This document shows positions 26,209 to 34,816 of a stretch of 64,000 nucleotides of DNA, one piece after another. A program made the translations under genes and the position numbers. The stretch comes from Woeseiaceae bacterium (GTDB lineage Bacteria > Pseudomonadota > Gammaproteobacteria > Steroidobacterales > Woeseiaceae): contig JANQPG010000029.1 of NCBI GenBank assembly GCA_028289545.1, positions 32,687-96,686 of the forward strand, written 5' to 3'. The stretch's first letter is position 1. The number at the start of each line of letters is the position of its first letter. Below the pieces are notes generated by a model. That model saw only the letters and a program-made list of their open reading frames with translations, was not told the origin of the DNA and searched no databases.

Positions 26209-28707
26209 TCAAGCCAGACTGCTTTGTTTCAACTCGTTGCTGATACTTAGCCACGCCGGTACGGAGACGCGCATTTCCGCCAAAGGCGCAATCCACGTGT
26301 CCGCCGATTTATGATTCTTGAATCCTGAATCGCTGTAGATTTGCCGGACGGGCTCGTTGCGTTCGGTCACCACAATCTCTCCGATGACGCCGACAGCGCC
26401 CGCTTCTTTCTGCTCCTGGAGTAACCATGCCAATACGCCTGACTCGAGGCCCTTGCCCAACGCACGACAAGACAACAGGTAATTGTCGACTGTAATCCAT
26501 CCAGGATCGGGGTGTTCGTGCTTGAGGAGCAATACGCCTATGATTTCGTAATCGCTGTATTTATCCTGACATCCGATAACGATTACCTCGCCGCCGTCTT
26601 CGTCGAATGCAGCCAGCTGTTCTTTGTTGTATCGGCGAGTAGTCGCGTTGAACTGATTGGTTTTGTTGACGAGCTGCGTCGCGCGATCCAGGTTAGCCGA
26701 ACTCAAGGAACTCAGGGTCACCTTTAGACCGAGGTTGGCGTAAAACTCATCCAGGTTCTGGAAGCTCGCTCGGTCCTCGAGCAGGAGTTCTCGCGCACGA
26801 TAGTTTTTGTTGCGTACGCTGTCTTCGCTAGTGACGGACCAACATTCGATCCACGGCGACGCCAACAGCGACTCTCCATAGTAGGAAGGATCATCCGGAA
26901 GCTCGAGCACTTTGACGTCGGGAAGAAACTGCCGGACTTGTTCGCGCTCCACAGGGTTGTCATCAATGAACAGCACGTTGGCGAGACCCAGATTGAGCTC
27001 TTTGCACACATCCGAGATGTTCTGCCACTTAGGTTTCCAGTTGATCTTTCTTGCCACGAAGTCGTCAGCGGTCAGGACCATGGCATCCAGTGTTGTGATC
27101 GCGTCAAGCGCCAATGCATCATCGTTCTTGCTGCAGATCACCAGAGCTATGCCCCTTTCGCTCAACTGTTTCAACACGCGCTGAAAGGACGCGTAGATGT
27201 TTCCGGGATAGTCTCCGCCCAGGCGTATGCCCGACTTTCCGTCCTCGCCAAGCACTCCGCCCCAGAGCGTATTGTCCAGGTCCACGGCAATCAGACGGCA
27301 GGTGCGCCCTGTCGTCACGAGCAGCGTACCCAGGTACCGGTGTGCCAGATATTCCGAAAAACTGCTGGAAAAAGGAAATCTGCCCAGAAACCACAGGCGC
27401 GAATCGGTGATGCCAACTGACGACGTATCGGCCAAAGGGGCATCCACCGAAAACAGGCGGATACCGTCCACTTTGTCCGCCAGGGCACTCAATAGCTGGT
27501 TCGACTGCGCCACGAGTGCGCTGCTTCCCGCACCCGATGCCTGATCGGCGAGACCCATCGTCGAGTGGACCGACGGAAAAAAGCGATTGACGACGATAGG
27601 GCCCGCAACGTTGTCGCGATACTCTTCAATGAGCGATACGAACTGCCTGACTTTCTCAAGTGCACGCTCAAGGTCTGCTTCCTCGAGAGAGTAAACGCCA
27701 AGCACGTCTTCGAGCCTGTCGGCAAAAAAAGTAGTATCGGCCTGGAATTTTCTCAGCTCTGAGGCCGGATCCAGGATCTGCTGAAACAGCTGCCCATACG
27801 GCACAGTGTGAAGTTCCACGCGCTGATCGCTGATGGCGTCCTTGCACACCTTCTCCATGCTCTCTTTGACCAGCTCCAGATTGCTGCTGCCCAACAACGC
27901 GACTTTGAGCGGTGGCGCCGACTTCGCTTTGGCAATACTCTTCGCCAAATGAAGCTTTTGCCGATAGTCGTGAACCATGTGCCAGGGATTGGACTCGAGC
28001 AGTTCGACGGCAACGTCTGCGATGTCCTGACAGGACGCCGACGCCACCGTACCTTTCCATAGCTGCGTTTCTTTCAGTTTTCCCGATTCTCGAAGGCGAC
28101 GCGGGATGTCTGAGAAATCGTTTGCCGGATCGAGTTCCAGGTCTCTTACGAACATCTCCGCGCTTGCCTGAGTGGCACCCTGGCCGAAATCGGCCTCGCC
28201 GGTAAACGTCTTGAAATAACGGTAAGGAACGTTTTGTTCTTCTTCGAACTTATGAAAGTATGTGCAGTACTCCCAACCGCAGCCCAACATGACAATGCGG
28301 GCATTGTGTTTGTCAAATAGTGAGAAGCTGGAATCGGGGCCAAAGGTGGTTGAGTTGCGGGCGGCGCAAAGCTCATCCGCCAGGGGCCCGACGACCACGA
28401 AGCTGTATATCGGGTGAGCCGTTCTTTTTGCACCGTTCAGCTCCAAAGCCCATTCACCGAGGATGCCGACTTCGGATGCTGAATCGCGGAAGTGATAGCT
28501 CTGCCCACTACAAAAGCTGAACGTGAAAGCAGGAATGGCGAGTGTTTTTCCTGAACGAACCAGCTCGTCCAGGACGAATAACCAGTCCCATTTCCTGACC
28601 CCCGACGGCGGGCCGAGCAGAGGCATTGAAGAGTGAATGACCACCAGGGTGTCTTCCACTTCAACGACATCATGGACGCTCCGCCCAATTATGGCTCTGG
28701 GATTCAT
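26209..28707 (-). CDS. Four-part fusion: AAC(3)-type acyltransferase, FkbH-like SGNH + HAD, GNAT
   Basis: An 832-residue protein from the ATG at 28707, chosen because GAGG precedes it and homology starts there. Residues 1-265 resemble AAC(3) N-acyltransferases: VVIHSSMPLLG, KRTAHP (94-99) and the His152/Glu155-156 pair. Residues 268-460 are the SGNH-like part found before FkbH. Residues 470-600 are the HAD domain with AVDLDNT (Asp476, Asp478) and IDDN (581-584). Residues 660-800 are the GNAT tail (TQLVNKTNQFNATTRRY). FkbH enzymes load a glyceryl group from 1,3-bisphosphoglycerate onto an ACP; the AAC(3) domain could move an acyl group to an amino sugar. The next gene supplies an ACP. Confidence 0.88.
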   Translation of the reverse strand: MNPRAIIGRSVHDVVEVEDTLVVIHSSMPLLGPPSGVRKWDWLFVLDELVRSGKTLAIPAFTFSFCSGQSYHFRDSASEVGILGEWALELNGAKRTAHPIYSFVVVGPLADELCAARNSTTFGPDSSFSLFDKHNARIVMLGCGWEYCTYFHKFEEEQNVPYRYFKTFTGEADFGQGATQASAEMFVRDLELDPANDFSDIPRRLRESGKLKETQLWKGTVASASCQDIADVAVELLESNPWHMVHDYRQKLHLAKSIAKAKSAPPLKVALLGSSNLELVKESMEKVCKDAISDQRVELHTVPYGQLFQQILDPASELRKFQADTTFFADRLEDVLGVYSLEEADLERALEKVRQFVSLIEEYRDNVAGPIVVNRFFPSVHSTMGLADQASGAGSSALVAQSNQLLSALADKVDGIRLFSVDAPLADTSSVGITDSRLWFLGRFPFSSSFSEYLAHRYLGTLLVTTGRTCRLIAVDLDNTLWGGVLGEDGKSGIRLGGDYPGNIYASFQRVLKQLSERGIALVICSKNDDALALDAITTLDAMVLTADDFVARKINWKPKWQNISDVCKELNLGLANVLFIDDNPVEREQVRQFLPDVKVLELPDDPSYYGESLLASPWIECWSVTSEDSVRNKNYRARELLLEDRASFQNLDEFYANLGLKVTLSSLSSANLDRATQLVNKTNQFNATTRRYNKEQLAAFDEDGGEVIVIGCQDKYSDYEIIGVLLLKHEHPDPGWITVDNYLLSCRALGKGLESGVLAWLLQEQKEAGAVGVIGEIVVTERNEPVRQIYSDSGFKNHKSADTWIAPLAEMRVSVPAWLSISNELKQSSLA

Positions 28708-28721
28708 TGTCAAACGTTGCC

Positions 28722-29447
28722 TCAGGCGAGACGACGTAGCACAAGCGTGGGTTGCCGGACGTAGGGCACAATGATCGTCTCGTACGTGTTTGTCGATTTG
28801 TCGAGGAGTTCGCGGGCAGCAATCCCCTCGCCCGGCCATTGATCGGTGAGCGCTTCGTCGAAAACGATCAGCCCGTTGACGGACAAACAGCGGTCCACAT
28901 GCTCAAGCGCCACTGCGCAGGGTTCATACAAGTCGAAGTCGACATAGGCGAAGCTGATCATCTTGTGATCGTTCTGCCTAAAAAACTCGGGAATCGTTTC
29001 GATCGCGTTACCCACGACCAGGTGCACCCACTCTTCGAACCCGTGCAGCGCAATCATTTTACGAATGACTGCTTCGTCCCCGACATAATCGCCCCGGGTC
29101 TCTTGCTCTGCTTTGGCACCATCCTTCTCGTCGAAGGTCTGCAGGCCTTCGAAACTATCGAACGCATACATCTGTTTGATCGTATTGGGCTGCATGACAC
29201 TCAGGAATTTCGCCATCGTCAGCAAATTGGCTCCTTTCCAGCACCCAAACTCGACGATGTCCCCAGGCGTCTCGAGCGTCTGCCTCAACAGATCACACAC
29301 GGCATGCGAGCGAACCAGTGTTTGTGCGCCGGCGTAGAGTCCAAATTGATCGATGACGTCGTAGAGATCCGGGCGGCCGATGTCGGCGGCAACTTCTCTG
29401 CGCCTGGACAGGTAGACCGCGTCGTGTTCTGAGAATTTGGTTTTCAA
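28722..29447 (-). CDS. TylF/MycF-family class I SAM-dependent O-methyltransferase
   Basis: A 241-residue methyltransferase similar to the macrocin/sugar O-methyltransferase family. SAM binding is shown by GDIVEFGCWKGANLL (about 62-76) and AFDSFEG. Metal- or substrate-binding acidic motifs are YVDFDLYEP and IVFDEALTD. It would methylate a hydroxyl of a sugar or of a glyceryl or hydroxyacyl side chain. It is the first gene of the four-gene cassette and ends 14 bases before the FkbH fusion. Upstream lies a decayed GT2 fragment rather than a functional gene. Confidence 0.87.
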   Translation of the reverse strand: MKTKFSEHDAVYLSRRREVAADIGRPDLYDVIDQFGLYAGAQTLVRSHAVCDLLRQTLETPGDIVEFGCWKGANLLTMAKFLSVMQPNTIKQMYAFDSFEGLQTFDEKDGAKAEQETRGDYVGDEAVIRKMIALHGFEEWVHLVVGNAIETIPEFFRQNDHKMISFAYVDFDLYEPCAVALEHVDRCLSVNGLIVFDEALTDQWPGEGIAARELLDKSTNTYETIIVPYVRQPTLVLRRLA

Positions 29448-29850
29448 GCTATCCCCTCTGTAAGCCGAAGCATGAATCCGTGGACCAAAGAGAGAAAGAT
29501 GTGACTGCCTGCCGGGGCCGGCGATCTCCCGATTTGGTCCCGTAGAATACCGTAAAATCCATTCGACGCAATCTCCAGAATCGACACTCCGATTTCGACT
29601 GAATGCAAGGCGGAGATCGCAAAAATTCTACACAATCATCAGGCCCCGGCTGTCCGCCGATCCTGCCAAACGAAGCAGAACGCCGCGACCTGCGAGCAGC
29701 ACCAACCTGAGGAAATTCCTCCTGACACGGGGTGCGAGTACAAACGGCGGGCCAAGGAAATGATCAATTCGCAAGGCCGACAGAAGACCGGCTCAACGAT
29801 CTCGCATGTCGTCTGTTCGTTCTTGACGCAAACGGTGACAGTGGAGACCC
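29448..29850 (-). other. Gap between fcl and the methyltransferase holding decayed GT2 sequence
   Basis: These 403 bases have no intact gene. The part next to fcl is a GT2 remnant (see the entry at 29639). A short frame at 29444-29635 contains SNGFYGILRDQI, which may echo SNGLYTNVFFLMPKI near the GT2 C-terminus. If so, the remnant is an internally deleted gene rather than a simple 5' fragment. Confidence 0.4.
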
Positions 29851-29854
29851 TCAA
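29639..29854 (-). pseudogene. Decayed 5' remnant of a family 2 glycosyltransferase
   Basis: Directly after fcl the frame reads MRVSTVTVCVKNEQTTCEI from a TTG codon, against MKVSIVTVCFNSEQTIRDT in the intact GT2 at 22023-22796. About the first 75 bases align well at DNA level; further on only scattered similarity remains (SHPVSGGI versus SEPDGGI). The metal-binding motif and the rest of the domain are gone. The junction is homologous to the fcl-GT2 junction at 22793-22796, with ATGA changed to TTGA. Confidence 0.75.
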
Positions 29855-30786
29855 AGCCGATCGACACTGTCCACGAACCAGGCGTAGGTGCCTTCAATAC
29901 CTTCGCGCAGACCGATCCCGGGGCTCCAACCCAGCGCGTTGATTCGGCTCGTATCCAACAGCTTGCGGGGCGTTCCATCCGGCTTGCTTGAATCAAATTC
30001 GAGTTCTCCACCATACTCGGTCACATCGCGAATCAATGCCGCGAGTTCACCAATACTGATGTCCTTGCCCCAACCGATATTGATGATATCTTCGTCATCG
30101 TAGTTGCGCATCAGGAAGACACAGGCGTCGGCCAGATCGTCGACGTGCAGGAACTCTCTGCGAGGGTTTCCGGTTCCCCACACACTCACGCTTGCGGCCG
30201 CCGATTGCTTTGCCTCATGAAACTTGCGAATAAGCGCCGGCAGCACATGTGAAGTTTCGAGATCGAAGTTGTCTCCGGGCCCGTACAAGTTGGTCGGCAT
30301 GACGGAAATCGCGTTGAAGCCGTACTGCCTGCGATACGCCTGACACATCTTGATGCCTGCTATCTTTGCGACGGCGTACCATTCGTTTGTCGGTTCCAGC
30401 TTGCCATCGAGCAGACAATCCTCGGTCATGGGCTGCGGCGCCAGCTTCGGGTATATGCAGGACGATCCGAGAAACAACAGCTTGCTGACCCCGCTCTTCC
30501 ACGCCGCATGAATCACGTTAGTTTGAATAGCAAGGTTCTCGAAAATGAAGTCGGCGGGCGACGAATTGTTTGCGTGTATACCACCCACTCTCGCTGCGGC
30601 CAGATAAACTTCGGTCGGTGAATGCTCCTCGAACCAGGCTTCTACGGCCGACTGCCGAGTAAGATCCAGTTCGCTCCGCTCGGCGACGACCGGCTGAACG
30701 CCGCTCGACCTGAGTTTTCTGCAAATTGCCGAGCCGACGAGCCCGTTGTGTCCGGCTACGAATACCGTCACTGCTGTACTCCGCAT
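29851..30786 (-). CDS. fcl: GDP-L-fucose synthase
   Basis: A 311-residue bifunctional epimerase-reductase that converts GDP-4-keto-6-deoxy-mannose to GDP-L-fucose with NADPH. It has the N-terminal motif VAGHNGLVGSAI, the active-site serine in FLGSSCIYPK, and the catalytic pair in NEWYAVAKIAG (Tyr-x3-Lys). It lies 12 bases after gmd. Its 3' end is duplicated as a decayed copy at 22793-23180. Confidence 0.95.
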   Translation of the reverse strand: MRSTAVTVFVAGHNGLVGSAICRKLRSSGVQPVVAERSELDLTRQSAVEAWFEEHSPTEVYLAAARVGGIHANNSSPADFIFENLAIQTNVIHAAWKSGVSKLLFLGSSCIYPKLAPQPMTEDCLLDGKLEPTNEWYAVAKIAGIKMCQAYRRQYGFNAISVMPTNLYGPGDNFDLETSHVLPALIRKFHEAKQSAAASVSVWGTGNPRREFLHVDDLADACVFLMRNYDDEDIINIGWGKDISIGELAALIRDVTEYGGELEFDSSKPDGTPRKLLDTSRINALGWSPGIGLREGIEGTYAWFVDSVDRL

Positions 30787-30798
30787 TCGCTCACGCTC

Positions 30799-31881
30799 TC
30801 ACTCATGATAGTCGTAGGTCTTGAAACCCGCCTCTTTGATCATTGCGTCGCGCTTGGCGATATCGTAATCCGTCGCAATCATTTCCCTGACCAGCTCCTC
30901 GATCGTCGTCGTTGCCTCCCACCCGAGAACCCGCTTCGCCTTGCTCGGATCGCCCAGCAACGTGTCGACTTCGGTCGGCCGAAAATACCTGGGATCCACG
31001 GCTATGATCTCCTTGCCGCTAGCCCGGTCGATACCGACCTCGTCAACGCCTTGCCCTCTCCAGTCGATGTCAATGCCCACTTCACTGCAAGCCATTTCGA
31101 TGAATTGACGGACCGAGTACTGCTTGCCGGTTGCGATGACATAATCACCTGGCTCCGGCTGCTGCAGAATCGACCACATTGCCTGGACAAAATCGCGTGC
31201 GTGGCCCCAGTCACGCAATGAATCCAGATTCCCGATGAAGAGCTTTTTCTGCACGCCGACCTTGATTCGCGCAATGGCCCGCGTGATCTTCCGAGTAACA
31301 AAGGTCTCTCCGCGGAGCGGCGACTCGTGATTGAAGAGAATACCGTTCGAAGCATGCATCCCGTATGCTTCGCGGTAGTTCACGGTGATCCAGTAGGCAT
31401 AGACTTTGGCCGCACCGTAAGGCGACCGTGGGTAGAACGGCGTCGTTTCCCGCTGCGGCACCTCTTGCACCTTACCGAACATCTCCGATGTCGAGGCCTG
31501 ATAGATCCGTGTCTCGTTTGCGAGACCCAGAAGATTGACGGCCTCGAGAATACGCAAAGTGCCCAGCGCATCTGAATTCGCCGTGTACTCGGCAGTCTCG
31601 AAGGATACCTGAACGTGACTCTGTGCCGCGAGGTTGTAGATCTCTTTCGGCTGTACCTGTTGGATGATCCGAATCAGGTTAGTTGCGTCGGTCATATCGC
31701 CGTAGTGCAGATACATCCGCACATCTTGTTCGTGCGGGTCCTGGTATAAATGATCGATGCGCTCGGTATTGAACGACGAGGCACGGCGCTTGATGCCGTG
31801 CACCTCGTAGCCTTTGTTCAACAACAGCTCAGCGAGATAGGAGCCGTCCTGGCCGGTAATACCTGTGATTAGGGCTTTCAT
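30799..31881 (-). CDS. gmd: GDP-mannose 4,6-dehydratase
   Basis: A 360-residue SDR that makes GDP-4-keto-6-deoxy-mannose from GDP-mannose. It begins [18 protein letters not shown], then [13 protein letters not shown] and the NADP-binding [13 protein letters not shown]. The active site has Thr in [10 protein letters not shown] and the Tyr-x3-Lys in [13 protein letters not shown]. It is typical in length and motifs. It feeds fcl directly and draws on manB/manC at the far end of the same transcript. Confidence 0.96.
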   Translation of the reverse strand: MKALITGITGQDGSYLAELLLNKGYEVHGIKRRASSFNTERIDHLYQDPHEQDVRMYLHYGDMTDATNLIRIIQQVQPKEIYNLAAQSHVQVSFETAEYTANSDALGTLRILEAVNLLGLANETRIYQASTSEMFGKVQEVPQRETTPFYPRSPYGAAKVYAYWITVNYREAYGMHASNGILFNHESPLRGETFVTRKITRAIARIKVGVQKKLFIGNLDSLRDWGHARDFVQAMWSILQQPEPGDYVIATGKQYSVRQFIEMACSEVGIDIDWRGQGVDEVGIDRASGKEIIAVDPRYFRPTEVDTLLGDPSKAKRVLGWEATTTIEELVREMIATDYDIAKRDAMIKEAGFKTYDYHE

Positions 31882-32006
31882 CTGATTTCCGTGAGTTCCG
31901 AGAAACGGTCAGCGTTGCGTGGCGGGCTAGATTCTAGCCAAGCGCGTCGGCATAAGCGACCCATATTCTTGCGCGCGTTCTTCATCCCGATCCGGGGAAA
32001 ATCGGC

Positions 32007-33365
32007 TCAAGCGGGAGCCGGGCGTACTGGCTCGACCGCCGCTGCTGCCGGACCGCCGGCGCTGACTGGAGCAGCGCCCTTCGAGGTGGCAGACGGACGA
32101 AACAGCAATAGTCCTATGGCGAGACAGAATGTCGGGTGGCCCAGTGGCACCTGGATGATATAGCCGAGAACCACAACCACAATGATGAAGACGCGCCCAT
32201 CGGATAAACCTCGTCGATACAAGAATCTAACGGCAAGAGACAACCAGAACAGCACCGCCGGAATGCCGAATAAGAGCAGACTCTGGCCGATCGCGCTTTT
32301 GGTTCGCAGACCGCCGCCTTCGGCTGTAACGCCAATCTCGAGGCTCGCGCGAATTACCGGGCTAACGCGCAATTCGTCGATTTGCGCAAGAAAGTAACCC
32401 ACGCTTACGTCCGACAGCGCCTGTCCCAACAGGTTTTCACCGCGCAGCAGTGGAAGGACGTAATTGACGGGCGACGCCAACCGACTCAGGGTGCTGACAT
32501 CGCCCTGCAGTCCGGTGAAACCGGTGCTTGCGACGAGGTTCAGAAGATAAAAGAATCGAATATGCTCGAAGTCCTGTGCAACCCTGACAAGAACAGCGGC
32601 CATCAGGCCGGCCATCAGGATAACGGTAAACTTGATGCGGGCACCGAACGCCGCCGCTACCGCCAAAATCGCGACGATGAGGAATGGCACGGCGGTGGCC
32701 GCTGCAGACAGCAACACCACGACGAAGTAATTGGTCACCGAGAACAGGAATCTCTTCTTGGTCAAGCAACCTATTCTGTAGAAGTGCGCGGCGATGGTGA
32801 TGAGTAGTGAGCATACGATCCCGGCGTATGACGGTTCCGCCGCAAACGAGTTGAACCCGCGTTCAGACGTCGTACGTCCGGTAATATCTGCCGACAGGAA
32901 CATGTTCGTCACTTCGAACAGGATACTTGCGCCGGTCAGCCTGGACGCCAACTGCAGGAGCGTCCCTAACAAGTAGACGACCGATGCCGCAACCAGCAAG
33001 GTAGACAACGCTCGGTAGAATTCGCGCTGCGTACTCGTCTGTCCGCTCGCTATGGCCGAAAAGTAGAGCAGGAACAGAAACAACGACATGTAGTTGCCGA
33101 GAACGCGAAACGAATCCAGATCCCGAAAAGCAATAAGTCGCACAACAAGCACTGTCACGAAGAATGCAAGCAGACCGAGCGGGAGCAGATCGACTCGCTT
33201 TAGCGCAATCGTACCGTGAGCTTGGTACTTGACCTGCAACGGTAACAAGAGCAGCAAAGCTGAAAGGAACAACAACGCGAACGGCGCAGTGTCCATCGGA
33301 AAGGGAATAAACGACACATAGGGCAGCAAGGCCACCAGACCGAATATGTAGATCAACTGCTTCAT
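32007..33365 (-). CDS. wzy: Wzy-like O-antigen/capsule polymerase
   Basis: About 452 residues from the ATG at 33365; this start places the first membrane helix (QLIYIFGLVALLPYV) at the N-terminus. Around 11-12 membrane segments are visible. A periplasmic-loop motif GFNSFAAEPSYAG matches the R-x-x-x-x-F-x-x-EPS element of many Wzy polymerases. The C-terminus ends in an Ala/Pro-rich tail (SAGGPAAAAVEPVRPAPA). It would join lipid-linked repeat units in the periplasm. No other polymerase candidate is present, and it lies beside wzx. Sequence in this family is poorly conserved, so the call uses topology, motif and context. Confidence 0.8.
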   Translation of the reverse strand: MKQLIYIFGLVALLPYVSFIPFPMDTAPFALLFLSALLLLLPLQVKYQAHGTIALKRVDLLPLGLLAFFVTVLVVRLIAFRDLDSFRVLGNYMSLFLFLLYFSAIASGQTSTQREFYRALSTLLVAASVVYLLGTLLQLASRLTGASILFEVTNMFLSADITGRTTSERGFNSFAAEPSYAGIVCSLLITIAAHFYRIGCLTKKRFLFSVTNYFVVVLLSAAATAVPFLIVAILAVAAAFGARIKFTVILMAGLMAAVLVRVAQDFEHIRFFYLLNLVASTGFTGLQGDVSTLSRLASPVNYVLPLLRGENLLGQALSDVSVGYFLAQIDELRVSPVIRASLEIGVTAEGGGLRTKSAIGQSLLLFGIPAVLFWLSLAVRFLYRRGLSDGRVFIIVVVVLGYIIQVPLGHPTFCLAIGLLLFRPSATSKGAAPVSAGGPAAAAVEPVRPAPA

Positions 33366-33399
33366 AACCAATTCGACGTTTAGAAGTAAGTCGTTCTTC

Positions 33400-34776
33400 C
33401 TAATCTCCCTGCTCGAAACGTGCCAGAAATCCGCGTAAGCTCCTGGCGACCGATGCGTTTGCTTCGATGTGTGAAGGGTCATCCGCCGACCAGGAGCCGT
33501 CGTTTATCAATTGTCCCGGCAGAAGCCCCTCGAGCAGATGCCGTACGATGCGTTCGTTCCGCTGCGCTGCCGAATTCCGTCCTTTCGGATCTTCGAATCC
33601 ATCGTCACGGCTCTTGTAAAAATCCCTGAGAGCGGCAATTGGCCTGATGAAACTGTCGGCGGTATGGAACGGCCTGCTATCGGAGAAAACCGGCAAGCCA
33701 CGCAGCGCCGCTTCGAAGCCGACGCTCCCTGTACAGATCAGTGCACCGTCACAAAGATCGAGCACGGAGTTCGACGTAAGCTCCGGCGCAATCATAATGC
33801 AGCTGCTCCGCTCGAGTTGCCGGTAGAAACCCGGTGAGCGCATACCGACGGCGTTGGGGTGCTCTTTTACGAGGAACACGATGTCGCCCCGGTATTCTGC
33901 GATTATCTCGAGGACACGCTGCTCGTAATCGATCCAGCTCACGTCGGCCGACCAGTAGTCAATCGTCGTCTCGGGCGCCACCTGAAGGGGCAGGAAAATG
34001 AGCGGCGTCAATGCATCCACTCCGGCGATATCCTGCCTGCTCGTTGGTCTCTCGCCGGAGTAACCTGACGGCGTTAGCGACCAGTAGCGCTGTGACCAGA
34101 GCTGCGTTGTCATGTAGTGATAGTTGAGTTGATCACCCGAGAGCCACCGCCGGAAACGAAACCACAACGGTTTTGGCAGGTTACGTAACCAACCTCGCAA
34201 AGCGCGTCTTTGCACGGCTTTCGGCGTCTGCGCGAGGAAAACCGGCTTATACTCTCTTCCCATGAGCATATCAGTAACCTGACGAATCTCTTCATCGTCG
34301 GCTCTCCTGCTCTCGGTACGCTCTCCCAAAACGGAGACGCGAAAATAGCCGTTCACGAATGAGGGAACGATGCCGACGAAGGGTATCCCCCGTTTCCGGC
34401 AAGCTACGGACAAGACATGAATGACATAGGAATCTACGCTGATTGACAGTGCAGCAACGGGGCGCTGCTCATCGAGACATTGCTCAATCGCTCGGTACAT
34501 CGCGAGCAACAATCTGGAAGCATAGCTGCGGTCCAACAACCGAAGCAATCGGCAGCGGAGAATCATATCGGAGATCTCCGACTCCGTAAGCGGCACATCG
34601 TCAGTGCCTTCGCCTTCCTTTTTGAACGCGGCGTAGAACGCCGTGGAAAGACCCCATGTGTCTGCAGATCTATGTTCGCTCACGGATACTGGCTGGCAGT
34701 CCGGCCATGTCTCTCGAGCCAGTCGTTCGAACTGGGCAAAGCACCATGGGCGGTTGTACACGATTACCTTGCTCAT
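33400..34776 (-). CDS. Capsule-type (KpsC/KpsS-like) GT-B glycosyltransferase
   Basis: About 458 residues from the ATG at 34776. The C-terminal half carries the Capsule_synth pattern: IVFLVKEHPNAVGM, then NSVLDLCDGALICTGSVGFEAALRGLPV. The N-terminal half has a nucleotide-binding-like fold with ALSISVDSYVIHVLSVA. Members of this fold transfer Kdo and other CMP-activated sugars. Because the same operon makes CMP-pseudaminic acid, it is a candidate pseudaminyl transferase, which is an inference. A longer frame extends upstream but overlaps wzx and has no homology-like character. Confidence 0.75.
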   Translation of the reverse strand: MSKVIVYNRPWCFAQFERLARETWPDCQPVSVSEHRSADTWGLSTAFYAAFKKEGEGTDDVPLTESEISDMILRCRLLRLLDRSYASRLLLAMYRAIEQCLDEQRPVAALSISVDSYVIHVLSVACRKRGIPFVGIVPSFVNGYFRVSVLGERTESRRADDEEIRQVTDMLMGREYKPVFLAQTPKAVQRRALRGWLRNLPKPLWFRFRRWLSGDQLNYHYMTTQLWSQRYWSLTPSGYSGERPTSRQDIAGVDALTPLIFLPLQVAPETTIDYWSADVSWIDYEQRVLEIIAEYRGDIVFLVKEHPNAVGMRSPGFYRQLERSSCIMIAPELTSNSVLDLCDGALICTGSVGFEAALRGLPVFSDSRPFHTADSFIRPIAALRDFYKSRDDGFEDPKGRNSAAQRNERIVRHLLEGLLPGQLINDGSWSADDPSHIEANASVARSLRGFLARFEQGD

Positions 34777-34816
34777 GCCGGGACGCGTCGCATCTGGTCC
34801 AACTCCTGATTTCTCA

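Noticed and set aside
29444..29635. 63-codon frame before the methyltransferase as a gene
   Set aside because: It overlaps the methyltransferase start, has no family, and lies in the decayed GT2 stretch.
22793..30786. Transposon or integron as carrier of the four-gene cassette
   Set aside because: No transposase, integrase, terminal inverted repeats or target-site duplication were seen; homologous flanks point to recombination or duplication instead.
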